Assembly: GCA_040954595.2 (NCBI GenBank)
Contig: CM082596.2
Coordinates: 10,602,001-10,666,000, forward strand
DNA length: 64,000 bases
Direction of reading: 5' to 3'
DNA from: Balanoglossus misakiensis
Lineage: Eukaryota; Hemichordata
Under the pieces are notes generated by a model that was given only the letters and a program-made list of their open reading frames with translations, ran no database searches and was not told the DNA's origin. Positions 34,981 through 46,685 of this stretch are shown here, in pieces. Both the position numbers and the translations under genes were made by a program. The stretch's first letter is position 1, and each line of letters opens with the position of its first letter.

Positions 34981-37594
34981 ATGGCCGAAGCAGTGTCTCG
35001 AGGCAACAATTGGAGTGACGCTGAAACCCGACTGATTTTATCCATCTGGAAAGATGAAGGGGTGCAGAGGATGTTGGATGGCACTTCAAGAGATTCGCGG
35101 GTATACGCGGTGATTGCATCTAAAGCGATTGCCAAAGGCCTTGACCGGACCGCAATACAGATTCATAAAAAAATCAAACGTCTGCGGTCCCAGTTCAAGG
35201 CCGTTGTGGACAACAATAAACGGAGCGGCAGGGGCAGGAAGTCAATGCCATATTTCGATGAGTTGGCCGAAGTTATCGGTCACAGGCCCGGCGTGGATCC
35301 ACAGCATGCTGCAGTAGAGGAGATCATCGAAAGCAGCGACGACGGTGACGGTGAAGAAAGCTTCAATTCGGACCATAGTGATCGTGGCGATAAAGGTACA
35401 GTGGTCGAACAGGACGCACGCGCTGGTGAGTTCAGGTTCAACATATTCATATTGTAGTAGTACATTTGTCAGAGCGTATTTCTCCGGTGAGCTGTATTTA
35501 GTAGTTACATGTACATCAAATGATAGTTGTTTCTCAAAAACATATGAGTAAGAGTTCAAAGAACCCTGACCAGAACACTGTTTGTTTATTTGATCGCTGC
35601 AATACAATACATGGACAGGGATCTCCCCAAGCTGAAAAAACTAGCGAACAAAGGCTGCCAACAGGCACTATTGTGTTCTGAATCCAGTCTATTGTCTCAT
35701 AAAAGAAGAAATTACAATAGTCACAATGCAGCCTGACCACAGCAGTCACATCATTACATGATTGTGTACGTGTAGACATGGAAATCCTCAATTCCTCACT
35801 TCCTGAGTCCCCATCTTGATATTTTTTCTTGGTTAATTTAATTCAATTCAGTGTAGCCATAAATTTATGGTGTGTACAAAACAATTTTTTTGACAATGGG
35901 TTTCTGTATTATTCCAGTTGTCCAGCATGCAGATCAGTGCGGTCCAGAAGACATGGAGAGAAGGGGAGATGTTGTACAAGGTAAATATGGTCATTTCGAA
36001 ACACCAGAAAAAATAAAGTGTACCATCAATTTTACATCAGTTTCAATATACATGTAGGCCTGATATAACTACATCTTTGTGTATGTTGCTTGCCCAAATC
36101 ACGGTCACCAGGTAATAGGCAGGTCAGTCACATTTTGAAAACTTTCTGTGGCCACACTTTTTGACAAACTTTGACTTGAGTTTAGCTTGTTTTGAAATTG
36201 TGACATTAAAAACAAGTAGAAAAGACACAGCTAATTTGACATGCTTCACTGTGTTTATGTGTATGATAATTTTATTCAATAAATTAATTATTAAATATAC
36301 TGTTCTTTTTTCCTCAAGAAGACACACCAAGAGTACCACTTAAGAAACGCCCTCACAGCCTTACCTTTACACAGGATGACCAGAATTCAGATTCTGGCAG
36401 TACCAACAGTGGTAAGATAAATTGTCTTATTGTACTTGGATTTTTGGGACTGTGATTTTGACTTTTATATCGCTGAAAACAACTGTTCAGTTTTCACCTT
36501 TGGCATATGTAATGTTTGAAGATTTTCATAAAAATAATGACTTCCACATTAACCCTATGTGAACCATAACAATGCAGCCTGAGCAAGTTTCCCCTTTGAG
36601 CAAAATTTCGCTCATAGACACAACTCCCTGTCATCTCCTTTACCACATATCCTTGTTTTATCAAATAGCTTCCAGTGACACTCAGCAGAGAGCCGCAGAG
36701 ACCAGGAAAACTAGAAGCAATGAAGTCAACTCTCCTGCAGTTGCCCAACGAAGAGGTGAGTTATCAGTATATTGACTCCTATAAAAAATCATATCATGCA
36801 AAAGCTGCAAACATGTTGTATTAATTCATATTTTGTAATAGTTTGAAGTCATTACCAACACAAGACTCTTGCCAGGGAAATGAAATTATATATCCAGTTT
36901 TATGCAGCATAAACACAAATTAGCAAATTGAAAGTGTATGCTTTCCAGCATAAGCAGGGAAGTCCATAAATTAACCAGTAGTAAGTCAAACTTCTGTCTT
37001 AACCTCGTCGCAAGTATTGCTGTTTTTCTAAATTTTCAATTTTCTTTTTTTCTGTTCAAATTCTATCAAAATGGGAATGAATTTTGTTTTATACTTGTTA
37101 AGAATTTCTTTTTCTTCTCACAAATAGAACGCAGAAAACGTCACAAAATAGACAATGAAGGCAAAGGAATGAAGAGTGTAAATTCCATGATCGAAAAGTA
37201 CATTACGTTCGAGCAGGGGCGTGACAAGAAAAAAACGGAAATAGAAGAGGAGAGACATCGTCTCTATGGACAGCAATTGCATATACTGGCCGAGAGACAG
37301 CAATCCTTTGAACAGAAGCATCTGGAAAATGAAAGGAAGAGGCAGGAGCTCGAAGAAAGGCGAATGGCAATGGAAAGAGAACAGAGACAATTCGACAACC
37401 AAATAATGAACACCATGATGAACTTAATGGCCCAGCAAATGAGGCAGACACCACCAGCACCAGCTCCTGTAGTAACACCAAATCCATGGCAGAAGCGATA
37501 TGACATTGATCCTCAAAGGCCAAGACTTGGTAGTTCTCATTTTCCTGATGATGTGATATCTAGCGCCATTAATTCCACTTATGCTTCAATGTAG
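34981..37594 (+). CDS. Harbinger Myb/SANT-like DNA-binding accessory protein
   Basis: Five exons, 34981-35425, 35918-35980, 36319-36411, 36669-36755 and 37128-37594, all phase 1 with GT..AG, give a complete 384-aa protein. The start is chosen at an ATG in good context (GCCATGG) just before the domain. Residues 1-100 form a Myb/SANT-like trihelix (NNWSDAETRLILSIWKD, then IKRLRSQFKAVVD). The middle is acidic and disordered. The last exon has a long, highly charged coiled coil (about residues 260-330, E/R/Q-rich). In Harbinger elements this protein binds the ends and brings the transposase into the nucleus. Here it is intact while the partner transposase is broken. Confidence 0.85.
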
Positions 37595-38113
37595 GTTTTA
37601 CAATTGATACATCCTTGGCATTATTTTAAATTTTTCGTTTGATAATTTTTTTACTATTTTTTATGCTCACTAACATATGCTTTATTCCTAGGGGTAACCC
37701 AAGTTTATTTTCTGATTGCTTTTTTTCATATTTAGGGAGTTTTTTTGTTTGTAAATTTATGTGTTTTGGGTAAGCATATCTTCTCTGAGTTTTAACTGGA
37801 ATAGGGGCCCAAGCCCCAAAAAGCATTATGGCATTGGCATTTATCTTTATTTTTTTTTTTAAATTCTTCCAGACTTTTTTGGCAGTCAGTCATAATAGTT
37901 TGTTGTTATATTTACACCATTGCAGTATCATTTAAATAAGTCAACAATTCTGATGTTGTTTTTTTTTCATTTACCGTCCTATTTCAATGAAGATGTATTT
38001 TTCTAACAAATCAATAAATGTTGATTTTCATTTCATGAAAGATCTCCATCACTTGTGTTAATATAAAAAACACTCCCACAAGAAAGAAAGTAGACTGATC
38101 TAGTAGACTAACT

Positions 38114-38515
38114 ACTACAATTTTATTAATCAACAACAAAAAAATGTACACTTGCACACTTTAAAAGACAAACATTTCCTCTGGACACCTATTGGTATCT
38201 ATTCATGGTTATCACTACAATTGTATTAATCAACAACAAAAAAATGTACACTTGCACACTTTAAAAGACAAACATTTCCTCTGGACACCTATTGGTATCT
38301 ATTCATGGTTATCACTACAATTGTATTAATCAACAACAAAAAAATGTACACTTGCACACTTCAAAAGACAAACATTTCCTCTGGACACCTATTGGTATCT
38401 ATTCATGGTTATCACTACAATTGTATTAATCAACAACAAAAAAATGTACACTTGCACACTTTAAAAGACAAACATTTCCTCTGGACACCTATTGGTATCT
38501 ATTCATGGTTATCAC
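38114..38515. repeat. 100-bp tandem repeat, four copies
   Basis: The exact period is 100 bp (TTGTATTAAT at 38221, 38321 and 38421). The rightmost unit overlaps the stop codon and last codons of the Harbinger transposase (38499-38515), so the array grew from the gene's 3' end. Units are almost identical, implying recent expansion. Confidence 0.92.
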
Positions 38516-39526
38516 GAAAATACCGAGTAAGAGCTGCTCTGGTGTTGGCAGCATTAACATCATCATTTACATTGTTTGCAACATGTGGTTCTTCTCCGTC
38601 GTCACGTAACCATTGCTCATAGAAAGCATTACCTTGTTGCTCACATATATTATGCAAAATACAACAAGTTTTGACTATTTTGGATATCGTATCCAACCGA
38701 CAATCATTACGCTTGATAAGGCAACGCCATCTGCCTTTAAGGCGTCCGAAAGCATTTTCCACAACCATACGAGCACTGCTTAAACGTCTATTAAAAAACA
38801 GTTCATCAGGAGTGAGTCTACCAGTGTCTGAATATGGCTTGATGATGTGTCTCTGAAGAGGATATGCTGGGTCAGCTAGCAGCATTAATGGAACATCTAC
38901 CCCACTGATTGGCCTGGTTATGTCTGGCAGGAATCTATTTGCTGACAGCTTTGAACCAATTTTGGAATTGATGTAAATACGCGCATCATGCATACTAAAC
39001 AGTATAGAAAACATTTTCCAATTTCCGAAAAACCTCTTTTTTACATAATTACTGCTGAAAAAGTTAGAAATTTATGAAAATATTCCCCATTCTTTGCCAA
39101 TTTCTAATGAAAAAATTACATAATGGTATTCTTAGTCTCTTTCCTGCAGCTGTACAGCAGGAAAAATGCATTTTGTCATATTTTGGCTTTAAACTAAAAT
39201 TAAAATTTATCTGTGAAAAAACTGAGTCTCCTTCAAAGCCACGTACATGACAGTCCTTTTGATTTTTTTCTAATGAAATTTTGTCTCCATGTTTATCATG
39301 AGTAATATTTCTATTGAAAATTTGCAAGTGTGTGAATTGTTTGTAAAATTTCGCCAGAAAAAACAATAGCATCAAAAAGTAAATCTGAAACCCAATATTT
39401 ATTACAAGAATTGTTAGATTAATATCCGTATCACACAAATCCGTTGGATTTTGTATGAATTTTAGGAAATAAGCACTGCTCATTGACAAATCCATATTTT
39501 GCGGCTAAAATACTTGGAAAGAGTCA

Positions 39527-40050
39527 GTGGCATGTGAGAGCTTGGAAATTACCAAGTACTGACAAGGGTCAGTGGTCGGAAATTTCCAGACACTCAGGGA
39601 ATGTGAGAGTCTGGAAATTTCCAAGCACTGACAAGGGTCAGTGGTCGGAAATTTCCAGACACTCAGGGAATGTGAGAGCCTGGAAATTTCCAAGCACTGA
39701 CAAGGGTCAGTGGTCGGAAATTTCCAGACACTCAGGGAATATGAGAGCCAGGAAATTTCCAAGCACTGACAAGGGTCAGTGGTCGAAAATTTCCAGACAC
39801 TCAGGGAATGTGAGAGCTTAGAAATATCCAAGCACTGACAAGGGTCAGTGGTCGGAAATTTCCGGACACTCAGGGAATGTGAGAGCCTGGAAATTTCCAA
39901 GCACTGACAAGGGTCAGTGGTCGGAAATTTCCAGACACTCAGGGAATGTGAGAGCTTAGAAATTTCCAAGCACAGACAAGGGTCAGTGGTCGGAAATTTC
40001 CAGACACTCAGGGAATGTGAGAGCCTTGAACTTTCCAAGCACTGACAGGG
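39527..40050. repeat. left subterminal array of the 2.6-kb element (69-bp unit)
   Basis: Seven to eight copies of a 69-bp unit. Each has two GGAAATTTCC palindromes and a CACTGACAAGGGTCAGTG inverted repeat between them. Apparent open frames on both strands are periodicity artefacts. Confidence 0.92.
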
Positions 40051-40057
40051 TCGTGGT

Positions 40058-40126
40058 AGTCCTCCGTACATGTCTGCGTTCTCCCGGCGTTTAATACACG
40101 GCTTCCACCACATCTCTGCAAGGCTC
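40058..40126. repeat. third copy of the TCTGCGTACA hairpin (degenerate)
   Basis: It contains CCGTACATGTCTGCGTTCTC then CCGGCGT, and CTCTGCAAGGCT on the other side. It lies at the outer edge of the central palindrome of the 2.6-kb element. Confidence 0.55.
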
Positions 40127-40510
40127 CATGGACAAAACTGATTCGTCTGAGATCCGGATCCGGACAGCAGCTTTTCGGCCGAGATTGGATTTTATCGGGG
40201 GGAATCTTTCCCCCGTCTACCCACAAATGACTCCAAATATGATGTAATTAACTTCCGAGCCACTCGCTTTCTGATTTTCTCTTGTGTTTACCTGTTGAGA
40301 TCGCCATATTGAATACAGTGAGGTAATCTCAATGGGTAAACACAAAAGTTTCAGAAAGCGAGCGGTTCGGATGTTAGAAGAAGTCAATCGCAGTTATAAC
40401 CGGTTAGTAGACAGGGAAAGGATATTCTCCCGATAAAATCGAATTTCGGCGAAAAGCTCTGGTACGGATCTGGACCGCAGACGCACCAGGTTTGTCTAAG
40501 GAGCCTTAGC
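40126..40510. repeat. large imperfect palindrome in the centre of the 2.6-kb element
   Basis: The arms mirror each other around about 40315. For example, CACTCGCTTTCTGATTTTCT and TTGTGTTTACC on the left match GGTAAACACAA and AGTTTCAGAAAGCGAG on the right, and GATTGGATTTTATCGGG matches the reverse of CCCGATAAAATCGAATT. Arm length is near 190 bp. Confidence 0.8.
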
Positions 40511-40964
40511 GTCACAATGTTCATGACAGGCTTCGCCTACCAACTCCTCTGAGTTAGCCCATACACTAGTTGTTTATTGGGAATTGGTATTGTTTATCTG
40601 ACACAATTGTTCTTTCTACTCTGTATACAAAGTCACAACTTCACAACTACCAAATGCTATTGTTCTTGAATTATGCAGTGTTACCAAATGTCACAGTTCA
40701 AACCACTGTATATAAAGAAGTATTGGCCATCCCGCCCCTCTCTTTTCATTCCGAACCTATTCCCAAGTGTACGCGGTACATTTGTTGGTGCCGAGACCAG
40801 GATGTCGGGCATGGAGAGAGAGAGAGAAGAACAGCAGAAGAGGCCACCGCAGTCAAACGACCAAACTCATCCGTAGGGTTGAAGATATAAATACAGGCGA
40901 AGTTCCTCAACAGATCGTTTTCCTAAAGGCCATAATTTGAAACATGATAGAGAAACTCAAGATT

Positions 40965-41300
40965 TCCAAGCACTGACCCTGTCAATGCTTGGAAATTTCC
41001 AGGCTCTCACATTCCCCGAGTGACTGGATATTTCCGGCCACTAACCCTGTCAGTGCTTGGAAATTTCTAGGCTCTCACATTCCCTGAGTGTCTGGAAATT
41101 TCCGACCACTGACCCTTGTCAGTGCTTGGAAATTTCTAAGCTCTCACATTCCCTGAGTGTCTGGAAATTTCCGACCACTGACCCTTGTCAGTGCTTGGAA
41201 ATTTCCAGGCTCTCACATTCCCTGAGTGTCTGGAAATTTCCGACCACTGACCCTTGTCAGTGCTTGGAAATTTCCAGGCTCTCACATTTCCAAGCACTGA
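40965..41300. repeat. right subterminal array of the 2.6-kb element
   Basis: About five copies of the same 69-bp unit as 39527-40050, in opposite orientation, with GGAAATTTCC palindromes retained. The mirror-image placement parallels the arrays of the 14.65-kb transposon. Confidence 0.92.
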
Positions 41301-43345
41301 CCCTTCTGGAGTGACTAGCAATGTTTTGCAAATTGTACTATTAATTGAATTCATAATTTAGTTATTAGTTTTTTTCAATGAAATATTCAAATCCATACAA
41401 CCTAAAGATGGCTCCTTCATTATTTCTATGGAAATTTCACAGTTTATTCTTTTATTTCTGCACACTCGCAAACATCTTGAAAATAATCATAGAAAAATAT
41501 CGAAATATATTGTACTGTGAACAAAACACTAATTTCCTTGAAAAAAGTTTAAAAAACGGCTACTTTTCGGAAATTGGAAAATGTTTTCTATACTGTTACT
41601 ACCTGGCCAGCCAACAGAAATGTCTGTGAAACAGTACTTGTCATCTACTACAGCTTGTAGTACAACAGAGTGATACCCTTTTCGGTTGAAATAATCCTTG
41701 GCATACTTCTCTGGTTTAATGATTTGGATGTGAGACCCATCGATGGCACCAACAACTTGTGGGAAGCCCCAGCGGTTTTCAAATCCATCAATAGTTCTCT
41801 GGAAAATAAATATGTTTAAGTCATATTTAATTCAGACCAATCTGCAAACGTTCAAAGAACCATTAAACATGCTAAAAACATAAGATTCTTGCAATGAATA
41901 AATATTACAACTCTATTTAAAATGTGTTTTCACAAATTTTAAAAACATAATCATGACATGTTATTCCGACTGGGCAATCATATTCCTTGTATGTTCACCA
42001 GCCAGTTCAAGTGAGAGCTAAAAAAAAATTATATTAATCACCAACAGATTACAGCAAAATTTATACTCACTTGAAGGTCATCTCCTCTGGGAAATCTGAT
42101 AGCTTCACGGGCAAATTCTTGATTAATGGCTTCACACGTTTCTCTGAAGATTGCACACACAGTAGATATTGCCATTCCAAACAAATGTGAAATGGAGCGA
42201 TATTCACAATTAGTACTTAATCGCCAAAGTGTAACAGCAACACGAACTTCAACAGTAAAGGCACGTCTCATTTCTGTGTCCATTCGGAAATTCTCCGTCG
42301 TAGGCGATTACACAGATACATAAAGGTATCTCTTCTCATTCTGTAGGAACATAAGTGAAAGCATAAGAATATTAAGTTTTGTAAGTATGGATGACCCATA
42401 GTTAAATATTGGTAGGGATCCTTCATCATGACCACCTTCTTTTTGTATGGGACAAAATATACATAAAAGATTAGAACTTGTTCAAGTTGTAATGAAACTC
42501 CACATACAATTTTCTCAAGAGGGTGAACAGAGGAACTGCACTGAAATTAAATTTCAAATTTGTACTATAACCAGATGCATAATGCATACACTTAATCCTT
42601 TCATGTAAAATGTGAACTTGACGATACTGATTGACTATCTAGAAACTCGACGAAGATTTTTACAGCGAAGCATTGAAAATGTTGAACCATAGCCAAACAA
42701 TTACACGTACAGGAACAATTGTCCACCCACGCGACGCGATCGAGTACAACAATAGATGGCCACCGCCACCCGATTTTTAGCTTGTGGACATTTTAACAAC
42801 AATAGAATACAACGTATAACATACCTTAAATTTTCCAACCAGTCTCTATCCTCCCAAGTTCTCATGACTATCGTTTCCCACCAATTGTTTCCTCGTTCTC
42901 TCATCCACAGAGTTCGATTTACAGGCATGGTCATCGTGGCGCGGAAATGGCCAAGGCACATACACAGGAATTGCACACTCGAACTCCGACGCCGATTTTG
43001 TAGCATGGACTGCAGTCTTCCAATCGCAACCTCCAATGAAAGGTTGCCATAAACGGGTGCCAAGCCATTCAAATGCCCATGAAATCGGCGTCGACGACGT
43101 TTAAACAGCAAATTCAAGAGTAGCATATACATTAAACACATTACTGGATCAGCCATATTGTGACCTTTAAGCCACTCTGCTGTGGACGCGCGTAGAGGGC
43201 GATGAGGGCGTAGAGGGCGATGACCCCGTCCCTTTTATACACATGTGAATGCAAAACTATTTGAGTCGCTGATAAGAAATGTTTACCAACTTTTATAATC
43301 CAAAAAAGGGCGCCCTAATCATTGCACGTGTGCAAGCGACTAATG

Positions 43346-44274
43346 TAATTCAGACATTATCACTGATGAGGTGTGAACGAGCGAAGACATTCAGGAGACT
43401 CCTCTGTGCAAACACTGCCCTTGGCTACCAGCTGTGAAGTGATATAATATAATTGTACCACATCAACTAGCAAGGACGTTTTTTGTGTTTTTTTTAGGTC
43501 CCATTTGTATAGGTATATACCAGTGGGACCTTATGGGATTGGTTGCGTCTGTATGTATGTATGGACGGATAGATGGATGTATGTCTGTATGTCCGTCCAC
43601 ATCAAAAACTTGAAAACCGTTGCGCCAATAACCTCGATATTTGGTGTGTAGATGCATACCGGGACTTAGATGGGAGTTTGTTCAAACGAAGTTGTCATTG
43701 CCAAAAATATGCAAATTAGCTGGGAAAAACCGTAATTTGGTCAAAACTCAGAAACTCAACAACTCCTGGTCATATTGATTTGAAAATTGGTATGAGAGTA
43801 CCTTATATTACCCTCACACAGCTCTGTATGTTTTGAGCTGATAGTATGAATTTTCTATTTTTTGTGCATTTTTTGTCTTTTTCCACATTTTTGGTAAAAA
43901 TCTACTTTTCTGGAATTGATCAGCCGACTTCTTTGAAATTTAGTATGGAGCTTCATATAGGTGATCTAACTATTCAAAGTTTTGTTTAAATTGCTGCAAA
44001 ATTGTTATCTTATAATTTTGGAGAAATTTTTGCCTTTTTGATCAAAATTTCTTTTCATTAAAAATGCTTTTCAGATTGCTTTGAAATTTGGTAGGCATGT
44101 TCATAGTAGTACCCCAAGTAAGATTAGCATGTATGTTTTTCAAATCAAGTTAAAGAATTCAATAGTACAGTGAAACCTGTCTATTCAGGACACCTCTGGG
44201 ACTGGAAAATGTGTCCGTAATAGACAGGTAATTTTCTATTCAAACTGTGACTTTTGTCTTGAAAAAATCTGTCC
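43346..44274. repeat. dispersed repeat with GGTCCCATTNGTA motif
   Basis: From about 43490 (TAGGTCCCATTTGTATAGGT) through a TGTATG-rich tract. Part of it recurs inverted at 58196-58400. A separate repeat, AGTGAAACCTGTCTATTCAG, lies at 44169-44235. No gene is seen. Confidence 0.6.
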
Positions 44275-44278
44275 TTAA

Positions 44279-45574
44279 AGGCACGTAAGCTGTAACTTTT
44301 GGGATAATTTTCATAATTTTTGTTTCAAACTGCACTACCATTAGTCCATGCAGATGAAGGCAGTGAACTAAATACAAGCATTATAAACCCTAAATATGAG
44401 TGCATATGCGAGTTTTAACCAGATAAATAATAAAGCTTTGCCGCAAGCGATTATGGCGCAACCGTGGGAAAATGCAAGAAACAATGAAAATGTTGCATTT
44501 CAGGTTATGAAACTTCATAAACTAACCATGATCTCATCCACTTGAGCTCATGGAATGTACACCACTGAGAAATCAGATTTTCATTTTTCATTGCAATATT
44601 GCACTTTTTTAAAATTGCAGGAATTTTCGTTTTTCTTTAATTTTTGGCCATTTTGTCATAACTAAGTGTTGAGCTTGATATATTATCATGACATATCATT
44701 TAATAGACATAATTAAAAGCATATATGAGATTATTTAAGATGGGTCCCCCGTATCTTTTTGCTCGTTGCTATGGGCCTTTATAGGACACTACACTCAATT
44801 TTAATCGAAACCGTTATGAACGTCCGACAAGGGGCTTGTAACTAGCTAAAAATACACACGATTGTGTGCACACCCCTTGTCCAAGTATGTTTATGGCAGC
44901 TACCGCCCGGCCATAGGCCGCCACGCTAATACGGCAAAGCAGCGGTCAGCGATAGCGTGTGCGTCCTGTAACCACAGTAACTGGATCGAACGCTAAAAAT
45001 CCAATGTTTTGTACACAGAGATTTTGTACCGTTCACGAAAATCCCTAAGGCTTTTTTCATAGGCCACGCATGCCAGTCAAATTTGACCTGTTTGTTGAGA
45101 ACGCACTTCCGCACAGTGTGACGGATCGTTTTTTCGATTTTCGTCATGCTAAGAAGCGATACCGGTGGAAGAGTGCGTCCAAAAACACCCAAAATCGATG
45201 ACTTTTTCAGGTGTGGTACGGGTATGCTGAAATCGTAGGATACAACGATAATATTCGAAAACAAAATCCATCACGATCTTCCCTGGTTCTAGCAACTAAT
45301 GAATACGTATCAAGTGTGTTTTTGAGGTCACGGAATAAAAAGCCTTAGGCTTTTGAAATTTGACCTAGCTAATTTGCATATCAATGGCGTCAGGGGGCGC
45401 GCGCTCACAATCGTGCAGATTTTCAACTAGTTACCAGCCCCTTGTTAGACTCTGACAACGGCTTAGTCCAAATCGGGGTGTAATGTCCTGCAAAGGCCCA
45501 TAGCAACGGGCAAAAAGATCCGGGGGACCCATCTTAAAACTTTCATTTTTTATCCAGTTGCAGCTTACGTGCCT
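44279..45574. mobile_element. TTAA MITE copy 2, itself interrupted
   Basis: The same family as 25723-26226 (ends AGGCACGTAAGCTG). The left TTAA is at 44275-44278; the right site has decayed to TTTA. A 795-bp element is inserted at 44739-45533. Confidence 0.8.
44739..45533. mobile_element. TTAA-flanked inverted-repeat element nested in the MITE
   Basis: Ends GATGGGTCCCCCGTATCTTT and the inverted match AAAGATCCGGGGGACCCATC. Inverted similarity runs about 150 bp or more inward. TTAA lies on both sides (44735-44738, 45534-45537). The paralogous MITE copy has the empty site TTATTTAAAACTTT near 26183-26196. Open frames inside are not gene-like. Confidence 0.85.
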
Positions 45575-46549
45575 TTTATAGAGAGGTGTCCTGATTAGAG
45601 AGGTGTCCGTAATGACAGCTTTCACTATATATTTTTGGGGTGTTTTTTTGCCGTCAAACTCTTTCTCAGAACCCTCTACCTCCATTGCTTTGAAATTTGA
45701 TTTGAAGGTTTCTGGGTGAGTTCTCATGATGATTTGCAAAACCTATGATGACAGTTTTAATGTTTTGTGGGACACTGTCTTATTTTTTTTTTTTTTTTTT
45801 TTTTTGGGGGGAGGCATATTTTCCAATTTTACAAACATATCATAGGTAATTTGGAACTTCCATATTTTGTACAATATTTTGTCTTATACCACAAACAATT
45901 TTATCTCACGAAGAGCAATTGCCACTAAACCCCTACTGACATTTGTATCCACAGCAAATTCCTGCATGCTTACATAACTGGCCAAATGTTAATGAGACCA
46001 GCTGTTTTATTTGGTGTATGTACAGTACGCACATCATTGGTAGCTTATGGGTCAGTCAGTGTTAACCTGTTGATCTCTCGCTATGTGTGTGTACGTGTGT
46101 GTGTGTATCTGTCTGTCTGTATATGGCCATGTACTCAGGTGTAGACTTTTTCTTGTGTAATCACTCAATGGGACCACCGTGTCCTTTACACGATTTTTAC
46201 TTCTTTTTGTGCGTGTATCTTTAACAGCAACTCAAATGAGAATGTATTGTTATTTAAATTGACAAATCAGCCCATTATAGCTTGGTGTATTGCACTAGTC
46301 ACTATGAAAAGTATTGCCTACCTATCTATCATGGCATAAATAGAGGTGAAATATATAATGGTATGATGCAGCCATCAAATCAGTTCTGATAGTGCCTGAA
46401 GTTATTGAATCAGTTTGAGTGATATGTCTGTTGTGTTCCTGTGCGCTCGGCCCATTTGTTCACATTTTTGCTTTCTCTGTTTTTGATATGTTTCACACTC
46501 ACACTCACACTCACAGTCATCTTATATTTGTTTTTCTTCAAAATCTTAG
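45575..46549. other. noncoding interval with dispersed repeat
   Basis: Contains a poly-T tract (45782-45804) and a repeat at 45955-46110 that recurs at 52735-52880 (shared TGTACAGTAC, GCAGCTTATGGGTCAG-like and ATCTCTCG blocks). A GT run is at 46083-46115. No gene. Confidence 0.6.
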
Positions 46550-46685
46550 AGGTGCCTCTCAGGACCCTACAGCAAGAGTCACAAGATCAGTGGCTTGCAG
46601 TGTGATTGCATCTCCAACTGGCAAATTACAGGCTGATAATTGGCTCACAAAGCTGGTCATGCGGCTTATCCCACAACAATTACTG
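46550..46685 (+). CDS. possible exon upstream of the EGF-like exon
   Basis: An open stretch between an acceptor (AAATCTTAG) and a donor (TTACTG|GTATGT), about 45 codons with ordinary amino-acid mix. A second candidate is 47338-47441 (acceptor CCCTACAG, donor TTT|GTAAGT, about 34 codons including RTVEFQF). Both are on the strand of the EGF-like exon and could belong to the same host gene. Phases do not connect directly to the EGF exon, so at least one exon would be missing. No domain recognised. Confidence 0.3.

Larger units (their letters stand above)
38998..41597. mobile_element. 2.6-kb non-autonomous relative of the 14.65-kb transposon
   Basis: Terminal inverted repeats AACAGTATAGAAAACATTTT then CCAATTTCCGAAAA, flanked by ACTA at 38994-38997 and 41598-41601. 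Removing the element and one ACTA restores the Harbinger GWPGS-MHDAR junction. The 5' AACA, the 4-bp duplication, the inner motif CCAATTTCCGAAAA and the inverted subterminal palindromic arrays all match the layout of 4625-19271. The palindrome itself differs (GGAAATTTCC instead of TGCCAATTGGCA). There are no genes inside; the centre is a large imperfect palindrome. Confidence 0.82.
38499..43156 (-). pseudogene. PIF/Harbinger DDE transposase (broken)
   Basis: Exons on the minus strand: about 43156-42825 (N-terminus with the TWEDRDWLENL region), about 42336-42071 (FRMRRDTFMYLC, then RVAVTLWRLST and a helix-turn-helix), 41798-41602 (VVGAIDGSHIQI with the first catalytic D, and SVGWPGS), then after the insertion 38993-38499 (SMHDARI, second D in LADPAYPL, E in MVVENAFGRLKG). 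The protein is typical DDE_Tnp_4. It is broken by a frameshift in the second exon near 42285 and by the 2.6-kb insertion between GWPGS and MHDAR. All three catalytic positions are otherwise preserved. Confidence 0.85.
34700..43345. mobile_element. PIF/Harbinger transposon (two genes, interrupted)
   Basis: Convergent Myb/SANT-like accessory gene (plus) and DDE transposase gene (minus), the standard Harbinger layout. GC-rich ends at 34700-34970 and 43180-43340 share inverted similarity (for example GTAGAGGGCG and ACACRTGTGAAT), indicating diverged terminal regions; exact ends and target duplication are uncertain. The transposase is disrupted by a 2.6-kb element and a frameshift, so this copy cannot supply its own transposase, although the accessory gene is intact. 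Confidence 0.75.

Noticed and set aside
39505-40113. A 202-codon minus-strand frame over the 69-bp array
   Set aside because: A repeat artefact inside a non-autonomous element.
38998-41597. Reading the flanking inverted match as part of Harbinger rather than of the insertion
   Set aside because: The GWPGS and MHDAR coding ends meet exactly at the 4-bp ACTA duplication, which places the inverted match inside the insertion.
42701-43052. Plus-strand open frame opposite the Harbinger transposase first exon
   Set aside because: It lies antisense to an exon with a recognised family pattern and good donor.
44926-45739. Minus-strand frames in the nested TTAA element
   Set aside because: One spans the element boundary, and neither has any domain or splice support.
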